Positions 41,072-52,308 are shown, counted from the first letter of the stretch. The stretch is DNA of 64,000 bases from DASVCN01 sp040905665 (GCA_040905665.1 JBBDRD010000042.1:19464-83463), one strand, 5' to 3'. The notes: generated by a model not told the origin, from the letters alone. Numbers and translations: made by a program.

Positions 41072-42161
41072 GTGGAACAGATGAACAAGAGAATCGAGAC
41101 CCTCAGGGGGTATCTTTGACGTCGCGGGCAAGCAGGCCCGGCTGGAGGAGTTAGAACCCCAGCTCAACGATCCGGATTTGTGGAATGAGCCGGAGCATGC
41201 ACGTCAGATAGCGCAGGAGGAATCGCGTTTACGTCGCGTGCTGGACGGTTTCCAAAGGCTGCAGAGTGACCTCGAGGGGCTAGCCGAGCTGTATGAAATC
41301 GCGGGCGCCGACGAAACCGAGGAGCTCGACGAGGAGAAGGTTCGTATCGAGCACGCGCTCGACGAGCTATATCGAGAGACCCTTTTCCAAGGGGAGCATG
41401 TAGACCGGGCGGCTATCGTCACAATCAAACCGGGTGCAGGCGGCACCGAATCGTCCGATTGGGCGGGGATGCTCTTGCGGATGTACCGCCGCTTCGCAGA
41501 ACGGCGTGGATTCAAGGTGGAACTGCTCGACCTGGTACCCAGCGACGCTGCCCCGGGTGGAGTGGACTACGCTCAACTGATCGTTCGTGGCGAACGTGCC
41601 TTTGGACTGCTGTCGGTCGAGGGAGGTGTGCATCGTTTGGTGCGCGTGAGCCCCTTCGACTCCCAGAACCGACGCCACACCAGCTTCGCCTCGGTCGAGG
41701 TGATGCCCGAGATCGACGACGAGATCGAGTTGGACATCGACCCCGGCGACATTAGGGTCGACGTATATCGCTCCTCGGGTCCCGGCGGACAGTCGGTGAA
41801 TACCACCGACTCGGCCGTGAGGGTCGTCTATCGAAGCGGCACCCCAGACGAGGTCGTCGTCACCTGTCAGGATGGCAAGTCGCAGATCAAGAATCGCGAA
41901 AAGGCGATGACCGTGTTGCGCAGCCGTCTTTGGGAGCGTGAGGAGCGGCGCCGGCTCGATGAGCAGCTGAAGGCGCGGGGCGAGCAGAAGGCGAACGAGT
42001 GGGGCTCGCAAATCCGCTCTTACGTGCTCGACAAGCAGTACGTAAAGGATCACCGCACGGGCGACATGCGGCACGATCCCGACAACGTGCTGGACGGGGA
42101 TATCGAGGACCTCATCTGGTCGGGGTTGGAGTCCGCTGCTCGAGGGCGCCGCGAGGCATGA
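41072..42161 (+). CDS. prfB: Peptide chain release factor 2 with +1 programmed frameshift
   Basis: Reads UGA and UAA stops. GTG start (41072) 5 nt after GGAGGT; ATG 41081 is an alternative. After 15 codons the frame meets TGA (41117-41119) in the classical site AGGGGG-TAT-CTT-TGA-C. A +1 slip on CTT continues with GAC for 347 codons, giving 362 aa. The mature part has SPF (VSPFDSQNRRHTSF), specific for RF2, and the catalytic GGQ loop (SSGPGGQSVNTTDSA). The shift makes RF2 synthesis respond to RF2 level. Confidence 0.96.
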
Positions 42162-42249
42162 GCGGCCCCACATGCGGCTACGCCCACCGGAAGCAGCCCT
42201 CGGATAACCTCCCTTCCCCGATACAGTCGACCGTCAACCACGGCTGACG

Positions 42250-42882
42250 ATGCGGATTCTGGCGGTCGCCGACGCCGTCTCACGGGTGGTTTACTCGGAA
42301 CGATTTCCCGACAACCTCGGGCCGATCGACGTTGTCCTCTCGGCCGGCGACATGCCCGGTCATGTGCTGGAGTTCATGGCGACCAAGTTGCGGGTGCCTC
42401 CGGTGTACGTCCTCGGTAATCATGGCAACGGTTTCTTGCGGGACCCCGCTACCGATACATTGACCCTGCCCGGTGGCTGCATCAACGTACACCGGCGCGT
42501 CGTAGAGGTGGGCGGTTTATTGATTGCGGGTGTTGAAGGAAGCGCCCGTTACCGGCCGGGAAATCAACAGTACAGCGAGTTCGAGATGACACTCCACTGT
42601 GCGTCGCTGGCGCCACGGCTGGCCTGGAACCGTCTCGTCAAGGGTCGAGCGCTAGACATCCTGCTCACTCACGCTCCGCCGCAGGGACCGCACGAGGGTG
42701 AGGATTACCCACATCGGGGTGTTCCCGCCTTCAATCGTTTCTTGAGGCGCTGGCGCCCGCGGCTCCACGTGCACGGGCACGTGCACCTTAGTGGCGCCAA
42801 CGCGCCCCGTGAGTACGTGACCGATGGAGGGGTCCGGGTGGTCAACGCCTTCGAGTTCACGCTGATCGAGCTCTTGGAGTAG
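42250..42882 (+). CDS. Calcineurin-like metallophosphoesterase
   Basis: 210 aa. Metal motifs: VADAV (the usual DxH His is replaced by Val), SAGDMPG, LGNHG, LTHAPPQG and HVHGHVH. The missing first His is seen in a known subset of this fold and may change metal binding. Substrate unknown. A second phosphoesterase near 62 kb is unrelated in detail. Confidence 0.83.
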   Translation: MRILAVADAVSRVVYSERFPDNLGPIDVVLSAGDMPGHVLEFMATKLRVPPVYVLGNHGNGFLRDPATDTLTLPGGCINVHRRVVEVGGLLIAGVEGSARYRPGNQQYSEFEMTLHCASLAPRLAWNRLVKGRALDILLTHAPPQGPHEGEDYPHRGVPAFNRFLRRWRPRLHVHGHVHLSGANAPREYVTDGGVRVVNAFEFTLIELLE

Positions 42883-42967
42883 GGTTCGTTAGGGCGGCGC
42901 CGCGCCGGCCCGGGACTCCGTCGGGTGTCCGACCCCATCCGCCGGGCGCCCGTGGTACACCGAACGC

Positions 42968-44089
42968 ATGGACTGGTTGCGCAATGAGTGGTCCTCGCGG
43001 GGCCTCACGCTGGAGTCGTTCCGGGGCGGTGTGAGCCTCGAATCCTCGACGCTAGTGCCGAGTGAGTCCGAACTGGACTCACTGATGCGGGGCTGCCTAC
43101 TGGTGCCGCTGCCCGACAGCTCTCGACTGCGGCTCACGGGTGCCGACCGCGTCGACTTCCTCCACGGACAAGTCTCAAACGATGTGCGCGGTCTGGAGCC
43201 CGGTAGCGCCAATCGTTCATTGCTCCTCAACCATCGCGGCCACGCGCTTGCCGACATGCGGGTTTTTCGCCGGGAGGACGTGATCGATATCGTGGTGGAA
43301 AGCGGCGATGTCGATCTGGTGGAGGAGAGCCTGCGCAAGCACATCATCTTCGATCAGGTCGAGCTAACACGACCGCCTGAGGCCGGAACGACGCTTACCT
43401 TGCAGGGGCCCCAAGCCGCAGCGCTACTCACCGCCGTGCTGGGCGACGAGTTCGCCGGCGCCGGCCCTGCCGCTGTCGATCCCGCAACAGGCGACTCTCC
43501 CACCACCAAACGTGGCGCACTCAGGTTTACTACCGCCGAGTTCGGAGGAACAGCGGTAACCGCCCTCCAGTCGCGCCGCACAGCCTCCGGTGGATTCGAT
43601 CTACTGCCCACCGTCGATGGCGGTCAGCGTTTGGTGGAGGCACTATTGACTGCCGGCGCGGTTGCAGGAGGCAGGCCGACGCTGGAGCTTGCCCGAGTCC
43701 TGGCCGGCGAAGCCAGCGCCGCCGGGGAGGCCGGTGAAGGCGTCTTGCCCCAGGAGTCGGGGCTCGAGGAGCTCGTTTCCTACCGCAAGGGTTGCTATCT
43801 GGGACAGGAGATCATGGCTCGGATCGAGGCGCGCGGCAGGCTACGACGCGAGTTGGCCGGTTTGCTGCTCGATCAGGAGCCCGCTGGCGACGAGCGCGGA
43901 ATCGTGCTGGTAGGTAAGCCCGTCGGCCGACTCGGAACGGTTGCCCGGCATCCGCAGCTCGGCGTGGTCGCTCTGGCGGTGTTGCGTAGCGACGTTCCGC
44001 AGGACGCGAGCCTCGAAGTTGGCGGCGTGCAGGCGAAGCGCTTGCCGTTGCCTTTCGAGCCCGCGCTCGACATCACGTCGGTCAGGTGA
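42968..44089 (+). CDS. ygfZ: YgfZ/GcvT-fold folate-binding protein
   Basis: 373 aa with the hallmark KGCYLGQEIMARIEARGRLRRELAGL. The tetrahydrofolate-binding fold includes VDFLHGQVSNDVRGL and LLNHRGHALADMRVF. YgfZ helps iron-sulfur cluster assembly or repair; IspG in this window is a possible client. Confidence 0.85.
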   Translation: MDWLRNEWSSRGLTLESFRGGVSLESSTLVPSESELDSLMRGCLLVPLPDSSRLRLTGADRVDFLHGQVSNDVRGLEPGSANRSLLLNHRGHALADMRVFRREDVIDIVVESGDVDLVEESLRKHIIFDQVELTRPPEAGTTLTLQGPQAAALLTAVLGDEFAGAGPAAVDPATGDSPTTKRGALRFTTAEFGGTAVTALQSRRTASGGFDLLPTVDGGQRLVEALLTAGAVAGGRPTLELARVLAGEASAAGEAGEGVLPQESGLEELVSYRKGCYLGQEIMARIEARGRLRRELAGLLLDQEPAGDERGIVLVGKPVGRLGTVARHPQLGVVALAVLRSDVPQDASLEVGGVQAKRLPLPFEPALDITSVR

Positions 44090-44159
44090 AAGGCGTCAAT
44101 GCTGTGCCCGGGGCACGGTGTACACAGAAGCCGGCCGGGGTCATCGCTATAATGGCGTC

Positions 44160-45806
<1,647 letters not shown>

Positions 45807-45891
45807 AGCAGGCGACCGGGGTCACTTTTCCGAGGAGAGCCGGGATTGACCGGCACCCGCCGAGGGCAAGGGACCCTAACAGGGAGGAACC

Positions 45892-46314
45892 ATGCGAGAG
45901 CGCGCAATACGCGTTCTGATTGCCAAGCCCGGCCTCGATGGCCACGACCGCGGAGCGAAGGTGATCGCCCGTGCCCTGCGCGACGCCGGCATGGAGGTCA
46001 TCTACACCGGCCTGCGCCAGACGAGCGAGATGATCGTGAACGCGGCGGTGCAGGAGGACGTGGATGCTGTCGGTCTTTCGGTACTCTCCGGAGCGCACAT
46101 GCACTACTTCCGAGAGATCGTGAAGGGCCTGACCGAGCACGGAGCCCAGGACATCCTGGTTTTCGGGGGCGGCATCGTGCCCGACCAAGACCTACCCGAA
46201 CTGCGCGACTTGGGAGTGGGCAATATCTTTACGCCGGGAACGAGTACGACCGAAGTCGTTAGCTATATTCGAGAGATGCTGGCGGAGCGTTCTGAAGTGA
46301 AGGGCGCCGGCTGA
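45892..46314 (+). CDS. Methylmalonyl-CoA mutase, B12-binding subunit
   Basis: 140 aa Rossmann-type cobalamin-binding domain. DGHDRG (the DxHxxG motif that gives the cobalt-ligating His), VGLSVLSGAH (SxL) and FGGGIVPDQD (GG) are in order. GGGAGG precedes the ATG. Completes the mutase with the gene upstream; no MeaB-type chaperone gene is seen next to it. Confidence 0.93.
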   Translation: MRERAIRVLIAKPGLDGHDRGAKVIARALRDAGMEVIYTGLRQTSEMIVNAAVQEDVDAVGLSVLSGAHMHYFREIVKGLTEHGAQDILVFGGGIVPDQDLPELRDLGVGNIFTPGTSTTEVVSYIREMLAERSEVKGAG

Positions 46315-46484
46315 CCACCGGCGTCGACTGCATTAGAGCGCCGCTAGTCACGCGGAATCTTTCACCCTCTAATCAAAGGGTCCCATGTTACATTCGCACC
46401 TGGTCGTAGTCGGCTGGGCATCGCGGGGATGCTCGGGGTCATTTCGGTCCCACCGGGGAGAAACTGCCTGGAAGGGTCAGAAAT

Positions 46485-47477
46485 GTGAAGCTTCTTCGTC
46501 ATTGCGTCGTCGGCCTGCTTCTAACCGTCACAACGCTCGCGCTCGCGGATGGTTACGCACTGAGGACCGTTCGCTCGGGGGACAGCATCGGAGCGATCGC
46601 CAATAGGTACAACCTGACTGTGGACGCGCTGATGCAGTTCAACGAGTTGGAATCGGCGACCATCCATCCGGGGCAGATACTCCGAGTTCCTTACGTTGCC
46701 GCCGTCGGTGGTACTGCCGAGCCGGCGCCCCCTCCCCCTCCCGGATTCCGTCAACACGTGCTGCAGTCGGGTGAAACCCTCAGCGACGTAACCAATCAGT
46801 ACGACGTCACCTTGCAAGCACTCGTGGGCGCCAATCCCGACCTCTCGTCGCTTGACCGTTTGCCGGCTGGAATGGAACTCCTCATCGCTCCGAGCGACGG
46901 CCTGGTCGTCACTCTCGAGAGCGAGGGTGAGCTCGGTCGATTGCTCGATCATTACGGCGTCAACGCGGTTGATGTTGCGCGCGCCAACGACTTGACGTCG
47001 CCTGCGGATATAACACCGGGAATGCTCCTCTTCCTTCCGGGTGTCGAACCGATGGAAGCACTCGAGCGACTCAGTAAGGTCCGCGAGCTGGAGAACACCT
47101 ACCTGTGGCCGTTGCAGGGCCGCATCACCTCCTATTTCGGTCGCCGCAACTTGGGGATGGGCACCTCGAACTTCCACCGGGGCATCGACGTCGCCGCACC
47201 ATTTGGTTCGACGATCACCGCGGCTCGAACTGGAACGGTTTCGTTCGCCGGCTGGTCGTCACAGGGCTACGGTTACCTGATCAAGGTTCGCCACGCCGGT
47301 GGCGCCGAGACCTGGTACGGCCACAACAGCAAGATCCTGGTTGGGGTTGGAGAGTACGTGCGGCAGGGAGAGCCCATCGGCTTGGTGGGTTCCACCGGGA
47401 TTTCCACCGGTCCTCACCTGCACTTCGAACTGTACGAGCGGGGACGGGCAATTGACCCGCTAGGTCAGCTCCGCTAG
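46485..47477 (+). CDS. Exported LysM-M23 peptidase
   Basis: 330 aa. Signal peptide MKLLRHCVVGLLLTVTTLALA, two clear LysM repeats (YALRTVRSGDSIGAIANRYNL and FRQHVLQSGETLSDVTNQYDV), a degenerate third, then an M23 domain with zinc ligands HRGID and HLHFE. Binds and probably cuts, or activates cutting of, peptidoglycan peptides. GTG start. The 166-nt leader holds a GCATC/GATGC hairpin (46418-46432); no known riboswitch could be assigned. Confidence 0.92.
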   Translation: MKLLRHCVVGLLLTVTTLALADGYALRTVRSGDSIGAIANRYNLTVDALMQFNELESATIHPGQILRVPYVAAVGGTAEPAPPPPPGFRQHVLQSGETLSDVTNQYDVTLQALVGANPDLSSLDRLPAGMELLIAPSDGLVVTLESEGELGRLLDHYGVNAVDVARANDLTSPADITPGMLLFLPGVEPMEALERLSKVRELENTYLWPLQGRITSYFGRRNLGMGTSNFHRGIDVAAPFGSTITAARTGTVSFAGWSSQGYGYLIKVRHAGGAETWYGHNSKILVGVGEYVRQGEPIGLVGSTGISTGPHLHFELYERGRAIDPLGQLR

Positions 47478-47530
47478 CCGGCCCAGGCAACAGTAAGGAA
47501 GCCGCCGGACGAGCAACGCTAGGCGTGAAG

Positions 47531-47589
47531 GCGGGAATGGGACTTCAATCCCACCCCGCGGATATCTCCTTCTTGCACCTTAGCGGTGC
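47531..47589 (+). terminator. Two hairpins after the M23 gene
   Basis: A nested hairpin (GCGGG at 47531-47535 with CCCGC at 47555-47559, inner GGGA/TCCC) is followed by a T-rich stretch. A second hairpin has arms GCACC (47575-47579) and GGTGC (47585-47589). Terminator role is inferred from position. Confidence 0.45.
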
Positions 47590-47595
47590 GAAAGT

Positions 47596-47916
47596 CTTGG
47601 CTGCTTTCTGACGAGGTTGGCAGGGGTTGCCGTAGTGGCGGGGAATCCTAGGAAGGCCGCTATGCTGTTCGGAGCGGCGGAAGCCGTACATGGTGCGCAC
47701 GGTCTAGTGCCCGAGCCGGTGGATCGAGCCGAAATGGAGCGCAGCGTCGCTCTTGGTCGAGCGGCCGTCACTCCAGAAACCTGGACGTCTTGCACCGCCG
47801 AGGGAACGCGAATGTCGGTGGAGGAGGCAATAGCGGCTGCCCTCGAGGGTGCTCAAAGTGCAGCGGCCGTTACTTCTGGGCCCACAGAATGCGCCCGCAC
47901 GAGGGGCAGCGGGTGA
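47596..47916 (+). pseudogene. C-terminal remnant of an AfsR/LuxR-type regulator
   Basis: The frame reads RLAGVAVVAGNPRKAAMLFGAAEAVHG...MSVEEAIAAALEG. This is the characteristic end of large LuxR/AfsR-family ATP-binding regulators (AARLFGAAEALRE...LSLEEAVALAL). Only about 85 codons remain, with no start, ATPase or helix-turn-helix domain, and the frame runs into the convergent zinc-ribbon gene. Recognised from pattern only. Confidence 0.55.
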
Positions 47917-48571
47917 CAGTGCCGCCCTTCCGGGCCTTTTGCACCACATGAATGGGTAGCTTGACGTTGCAGCCGCCGCACTGCTGATTGCTCACCACCG
48001 GGACTAAGCCAACCCCACGCCGGGCCTTGCGAACCTGCTCGTACTGCCGCAGTAGCTGGCTGTCTATATCCTTTGCCAGCGAATTCCGCTCGCCCGAGAG
48101 CGACTCCATTCGTGAGTCGAGTTCCTCGAGGCGGGCGTTCTCCTGAGAGCTGAGCTTGGTCAAGACCGGCTCGAGTTCACTCAGCTCCCCTTCGAGTCCA
48201 GCGATATCCTCGTCGAGCGACTCGAGGTCTCCAAGCAAAGGCATGGTGTCCTCTTCCAGCTCCTGCACCCGGGTGGCGAACTGCAGTTCCTGATTCTGGA
48301 ACTGCGAGGCCTCCTTGGAGCTGTCGGCCCTAAGTCCGGCCGCTACCGCAGCTTTTCGGCGTTCGTCGAGTGCCTTGAGTTCAAGTTCGTTCTGGGCCAC
48401 GCGTTTTCTGAGTTCGTCGCGTTCCTGGCGACGTTTGCTGAGTCGCTCCTCCAGGCCCTGCTGGCGTACTCGCGTTTCGATCAGTTCCGGTGGAGTGCGG
48501 CCCTTCTCCTCCTGAAGGTTGTCCAGTTCCAGATCTCTAGTCTGGACGTCGCTGAGCCTATCTAGCAGCAT
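47870..48571 (-). CDS. Coiled-coil protein with C4 zinc ribbon
   Basis: 233 aa. A long coiled coil (residues 1-180) ends in a zinc ribbon with CGGCNVKLP and RCPSCGRILW. Proteins of this C4-type zinc-ribbon family are widespread but uncharacterised. GGGAGG precedes the ATG. A strong intrinsic terminator lies only 22 nt upstream of the ATG (separate entry). Confidence 0.87.
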   Translation of the reverse strand: MLLDRLSDVQTRDLELDNLQEEKGRTPPELIETRVRQQGLEERLSKRRQERDELRKRVAQNELELKALDERRKAAVAAGLRADSSKEASQFQNQELQFATRVQELEEDTMPLLGDLESLDEDIAGLEGELSELEPVLTKLSSQENARLEELDSRMESLSGERNSLAKDIDSQLLRQYEQVRKARRGVGLVPVVSNQQCGGCNVKLPIHVVQKARKGGTVTRCPSCGRILWAQK

Positions 48572-48592
48572 CGGACCTCCCGGATACGATCG

Positions 48593-48644
48593 ACAAAAAT
48601 AAACTCCGTTCGATTCAGATCAAACATTCAGGATCAAACGGAGT
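48593..48644 (-). terminator. Intrinsic terminator in the zinc-ribbon gene leader
   Basis: On the minus strand a 12-bp stem (ACTCCGTTTGAT with ATCGAACGGAGT, one G-U pair) with an 18-nt loop is followed by TTATTTTTG. It ends 22 nt before the ATG of the gene it precedes. On the plus strand no T-run follows, so it terminates only minus-strand transcripts. TACACT about 40 nt upstream is a possible -10. Confidence 0.7.
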
Positions 48645-48814
48645 GCCGTCATATGCAAAGAAAATGGGGGATTGCCTCACGCCCTCGAGTGTAGCACGCT
48701 GTCCACCTCGTTCGCGATCTGGAATTGTCGAGTAGCGGCTCATTGGAATGTGGGGGTGACGGTGTCACGCCGGCCCTTCCCCTTGTTGATCGGAAAGCAT
48801 GTCACAATCCCCTC

Positions 48815-49282
48815 ATGTTCGAGGAGTCCCCCGACGGCTTTATTTCGAGGTGGCGAAGTCACGCCGCTTTCGTGCAGATATTTTCACGGACCGAGGGTCT
48901 TCCGCTCCTCGAGCTCGAAGCGGGAGGCGCGATCTTCCAGGTGCTCGAGCGCACCGGCCCCTACCTCGCCCCTCCCGGCAACGCCAAGGCGATCATCAAC
49001 GCCACCGTCGACAGCGTTGAGATACATACCGGCGGCAGGAAGTTTGTCGAGGCAGCGTCCATCGGGCATATGCGGGGTTGCGGCATAGTGACTTTGCGTG
49101 AGGATCCGTTCCTGGTGCTCGATGTGGGTGTCCCGCTGGTCGTTGGATTTCAAGGACGGGTCGCCGCCGAAGTGATGCCAGGCGTATGGGTGTCGTTCGA
49201 GGCGCTTCCGCCGATCCACGGTTTCGTGCTCCATGAGCCCCGGTCGACCGTGCCGCGCGGTCCCGAAGGCGAGGCTCCCTGA
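48815..49282 (+). CDS. Hypothetical protein, beta-rich
   Basis: 155 aa, not recognised. Start at MFEESPDGF; the upstream reading lacks support. Segments such as FLVLDVGVPLVVGFQGRVAAEVMPGVWVSFEALPPIHGFVL suggest a compact beta fold. No signal peptide or metal motif. It is followed after 76 nt by the radical-SAM gene. Confidence 0.65.
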   Translation: MFEESPDGFISRWRSHAAFVQIFSRTEGLPLLELEAGGAIFQVLERTGPYLAPPGNAKAIINATVDSVEIHTGGRKFVEAASIGHMRGCGIVTLREDPFLVLDVGVPLVVGFQGRVAAEVMPGVWVSFEALPPIHGFVLHEPRSTVPRGPEGEAP

Positions 49283-49358
49283 GCTACCGTGCCGGCCCGT
49301 CGACTATGTTCGCCGGTGCCGGTCTACTTCTGGCTCGGTTTGCTAGCATGGCCTGTTC

Positions 49359-50807
49359 ATGAGTCCGCCACGTCCAACCACAGTTCACTCAGCCGGCAGC
49401 CCTTCAAGGGCCAGTGGCCGAACGGCCAAAAGCGCCACCGCGCCAGTCGCCCGCATTTCGGCGGTAGCGGCCGACTCACCCGCCCGGCGAACCGGCGTCG
49501 AGCGCGACTGGGAGCTGTTATCGGTCAACGGCCGGGAGATCCCCGACATTCTGGCTTACCGCCGCGAGCTGGAGCGGGGTGAGGTGGAGCTGCAGGTTCG
49601 CTCGCCCGAGGGTGCCATACTCAACTTCGAGGCGTCCTGGGAGGACCCCGGTCTCGAGTTCGACGAGGTCATCTTCGACGGCATTCGCCGCTGCGCCAAC
49701 AAGTGTGAATTCTGTTATGTGCATCAGATGCCCAAGGGGATGCGCAAGAGCCTCTACATGATGGATGACGACTTCCGAACGAGCTTCCTGTACGGTTCCT
49801 TCGTTACTCTCACAAACCTGAGTGAGGGCGACGTACAGCGAATTCTCGACGAGGAGCTCAGCCCACTCTACGTTTCCGTTCATACCGCCGATGAAGAGCT
49901 GCGCCGCGAGATGATGAAGTGGTGGCGGCTCAAGGTGAGCGACGAACGCAGCACCAGCATCAGAGGGATGATCGACCGGCTCAGGCCGATCGATCTCTAT
50001 ACTCAGGTAGTTGCGGTGCCGGGCCGCAACGACGGTGAACACCTGAGCCGGACTCTCGAGTACCTCGTCGACCAGTCAAATGTCCTTGCTACCGCTGTCG
50101 TGCCGGTCGGCCTTACCGAGCACCGGAAGAACCTCCCAGAGGTGCGTGTGTTTTCGCCCGAGGAGGCTCGCGACACCATAAAACGTGTGCGCTCACTACA
50201 AAAGCGGATGCTTGCAGAGCGTGGAACCCGCTTCATCTTCCTGAGTGACGAATTCTATCTGCTGGCAGGCGAGCCGCTTCCCGCGGCCGACGAGTACGAG
50301 GGCTACGCGATGCTCGAAAACGGAGTCGGCATGGTGCGCGACTTCCTGTCGGAGCCCATGCCCCATCTACCGCTGCGGTCTGAGCGTCCTCGCCGCGTGC
50401 TGCTCGCCACCGGCAAGCTCTTCGCACCCGTACTCGAGAGCGCCGTGGCGCCCTTGCGGCGGATCGAGGGACTCGATCTCGAGGTGCGGGCGTTGCGAAA
50501 CCGAACCTTTGGGGAGACGACAACGGTAGCCGGACTCCTGGCGGGTCGCGATTTCCTGTCGCAGATAGAACCCGGTGAGGCCGACCTGCTGCTCGTCTCA
50601 CCAAATGCGCTCAAGTACGGGACCGAGCTGCTGCTCGACGATCGGACGCTCGATGACTTGCGGAACGAGTTGCGGATGGATGTGGAAGTTGGGGGGAGTA
50701 ACCTCTCTGAACTTACGCAAGCGGTGCTCTCGGGCGCCGGTATCACGAGCGGCACCCAGTTCGGCTTTTCCACCCACGCACTCAAGGAAGCCGCCCGGCA
50801 GCACTGA
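49359..50807 (+). CDS. DUF512 radical-SAM iron-sulfur protein with N-terminal PDZ-like region
   Basis: 482 aa. PDZ-like N-terminus (ERDWELLSVNGREIPDILAYRREL), then a radical-SAM cluster motif CANKCEFCYVHQ (CxxxCxxC, near residue 113) with SLYMMDDDFRTSFLYGSFVTLTN. The C-terminal DUF512 domain contains RFIFLSDEFYLLAG and ...LLLVSPNALKYGTELLLDD. The family is found in Firmicutes, Cyanobacteria and Deinococcota; its reaction is unknown. TAGCAT lies 9 nt before the ATG. Confidence 0.88.
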   Translation: MSPPRPTTVHSAGSPSRASGRTAKSATAPVARISAVAADSPARRTGVERDWELLSVNGREIPDILAYRRELERGEVELQVRSPEGAILNFEASWEDPGLEFDEVIFDGIRRCANKCEFCYVHQMPKGMRKSLYMMDDDFRTSFLYGSFVTLTNLSEGDVQRILDEELSPLYVSVHTADEELRREMMKWWRLKVSDERSTSIRGMIDRLRPIDLYTQVVAVPGRNDGEHLSRTLEYLVDQSNVLATAVVPVGLTEHRKNLPEVRVFSPEEARDTIKRVRSLQKRMLAERGTRFIFLSDEFYLLAGEPLPAADEYEGYAMLENGVGMVRDFLSEPMPHLPLRSERPRRVLLATGKLFAPVLESAVAPLRRIEGLDLEVRALRNRTFGETTTVAGLLAGRDFLSQIEPGEADLLLVSPNALKYGTELLLDDRTLDDLRNELRMDVEVGGSNLSELTQAVLSGAGITSGTQFGFSTHALKEAARQH

Positions 50808-50928
50808 GGAACAGGTACTCGTCATCGGCAACCGTCGGTAAGGTATCTGCCGTGAAACTTTCAAGCTCGAGATAACGCCGATAGCGGCAGTCAAGCGTTT
50901 ATCGCTGACGGTCGGGCTAAACTGCGGC

Positions 50929-52308
50929 ATGATCGAAATCGGCCTTAGAAACGTTAGTGCCGAGCGCCTCGGCACTACTCATGGAGTCGAGCTGGAGCGG
51001 GAGTTCGAGGCCTGGTCGTCGCGGCTCGAGAGTTGCGTTGCGAATATCTGGAGCAGGCGAATCGACCCGCAGCAGATGCTGGGCTGGATCGATCTGCCGG
51101 GGGTAGAGGAAGCGGTTGCTGCCGTCGAGGGTTACACCCGTGAGGTGCTAGGCGCCGGCGTCGTTACCGACCTCGTGGTCCTGGGGATCGGTGGCTCGAG
51201 CCTGGGAGCGATGACGGTGGTGAGTGCCTTGCAGCATCCTTACCGGGCACTTCAGCTGCAGGGTGAGGGGCTGCGCCTGCATTTCGTCGACAACGTCGAT
51301 CCCGACGTAGTCCAGAGCCTCCTCGAAGTGCTCGACCCCCGGCGGACGCTGGTCAATGTAATCAGCAAGTCGGGGACCACCGCCGAGACGATGGCGGCCT
51401 ATCTGGCCTTCCGACAATGGCTCGAACAGGCGCTGGGCGAAGAGTTCAGCAGCCGGATCGTTGCGACCACCGACCCGGAGAGTGGCATACTGCGCCCTTT
51501 GGCTCAGCGGCGCGGCTACCGCACCTTCACGGTTCCACCATCCGTTGGAGGACGCTTTAGCGTGCTGTCGGCTGTCGGTTTGCTGCCTATCGCGCTGGCC
51601 GGCATCGACGTGCGCGGCCTGCTCGGAGGTGCGGCGCGAGCGAACGAAACGGTGCGCAAGCCGCTGAGCGAGAATCCGATCTTGCAAGCCGCCCTGATCC
51701 AGTATCTCGCCTATCGTCGCGGCAAGGCGATCAGCGTCCTGATGCCGTACAGCAGTCGTCTGCGGAACCTGGGTGGCTGGTTCGTTCAATTGTGGGCCGA
51801 GTCACTGGGCAAGGCGGAGAGTCGCAGCGGCAGCCGGGTACACGAGGGAAGCACGCCGCTCGCCGCCATGGGAGCAACCGATCAGCATTCGCAGGTCCAG
51901 CTGTTCAATGAGGGGCCCAACAACAAGTTGGTCGCCTTCATCAGGCTGCAGGAGTTCGACGGGGTGACGAAGATCCCCGACTCCGAGCCGGGACTCGAGG
52001 AGTTGGGCTACCTGGCGGGGGAGAGCTTCAACAAGCTCATCAATGCTGAACAAGCGGCCACGGCGCACGCGCTGGCGCAGCACGGCCGGCCCAACTACAC
52101 TCTGGGCCTCGAGCGGCTAGACGCCGCTTCTCTGGGTGAGCTCATGCAGTTCCTCATGTGGCAGACGGCGGTAATGGGAGAGCTCACCGAGATCAATACG
52201 TTCGACCAGCCGGGCGTGGAGCTGGGCAAGGTGTACACCTATGCGCTCATGGGTCGTGAGGGCTTCGACGAGGTACGTGCGGAGCTGCGGGAGCAGGAGC
52301 TGGAGTAA
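50929..52308 (+). CDS. pgi: Glucose-6-phosphate isomerase
   Basis: Glycolysis and gluconeogenesis, 459 aa. GIGGSSLGAMTVVSAL, SKSGTTAETMAAYLAFR and EGSTPLAAMGATDQHSQVQLFNEGP are the phosphosugar-binding and catalytic segments; a Lys near the C-terminus (GVELGKVYTYALMG) completes the site. TAAACT ends 5 nt before the ATG, with no ribosome site. Confidence 0.95.
   Translation: MIEIGLRNVSAERLGTTHGVELEREFEAWSSRLESCVANIWSRRIDPQQMLGWIDLPGVEEAVAAVEGYTREVLGAGVVTDLVVLGIGGSSLGAMTVVSALQHPYRALQLQGEGLRLHFVDNVDPDVVQSLLEVLDPRRTLVNVISKSGTTAETMAAYLAFRQWLEQALGEEFSSRIVATTDPESGILRPLAQRRGYRTFTVPPSVGGRFSVLSAVGLLPIALAGIDVRGLLGGAARANETVRKPLSENPILQAALIQYLAYRRGKAISVLMPYSSRLRNLGGWFVQLWAESLGKAESRSGSRVHEGSTPLAAMGATDQHSQVQLFNEGPNNKLVAFIRLQEFDGVTKIPDSEPGLEELGYLAGESFNKLINAEQAATAHALAQHGRPNYTLGLERLDAASLGELMQFLMWQTAVMGELTEINTFDQPGVELGKVYTYALMGREGFDEVRAELREQELE

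Noticed and set aside
46319..46484. Possible c-di-AMP riboswitch before the LysM/M23 gene
   Set aside because: Attractive because cdaA is in the window and such genes are common targets, but the conserved core of that riboswitch could not be found; only a simple hairpin is visible.
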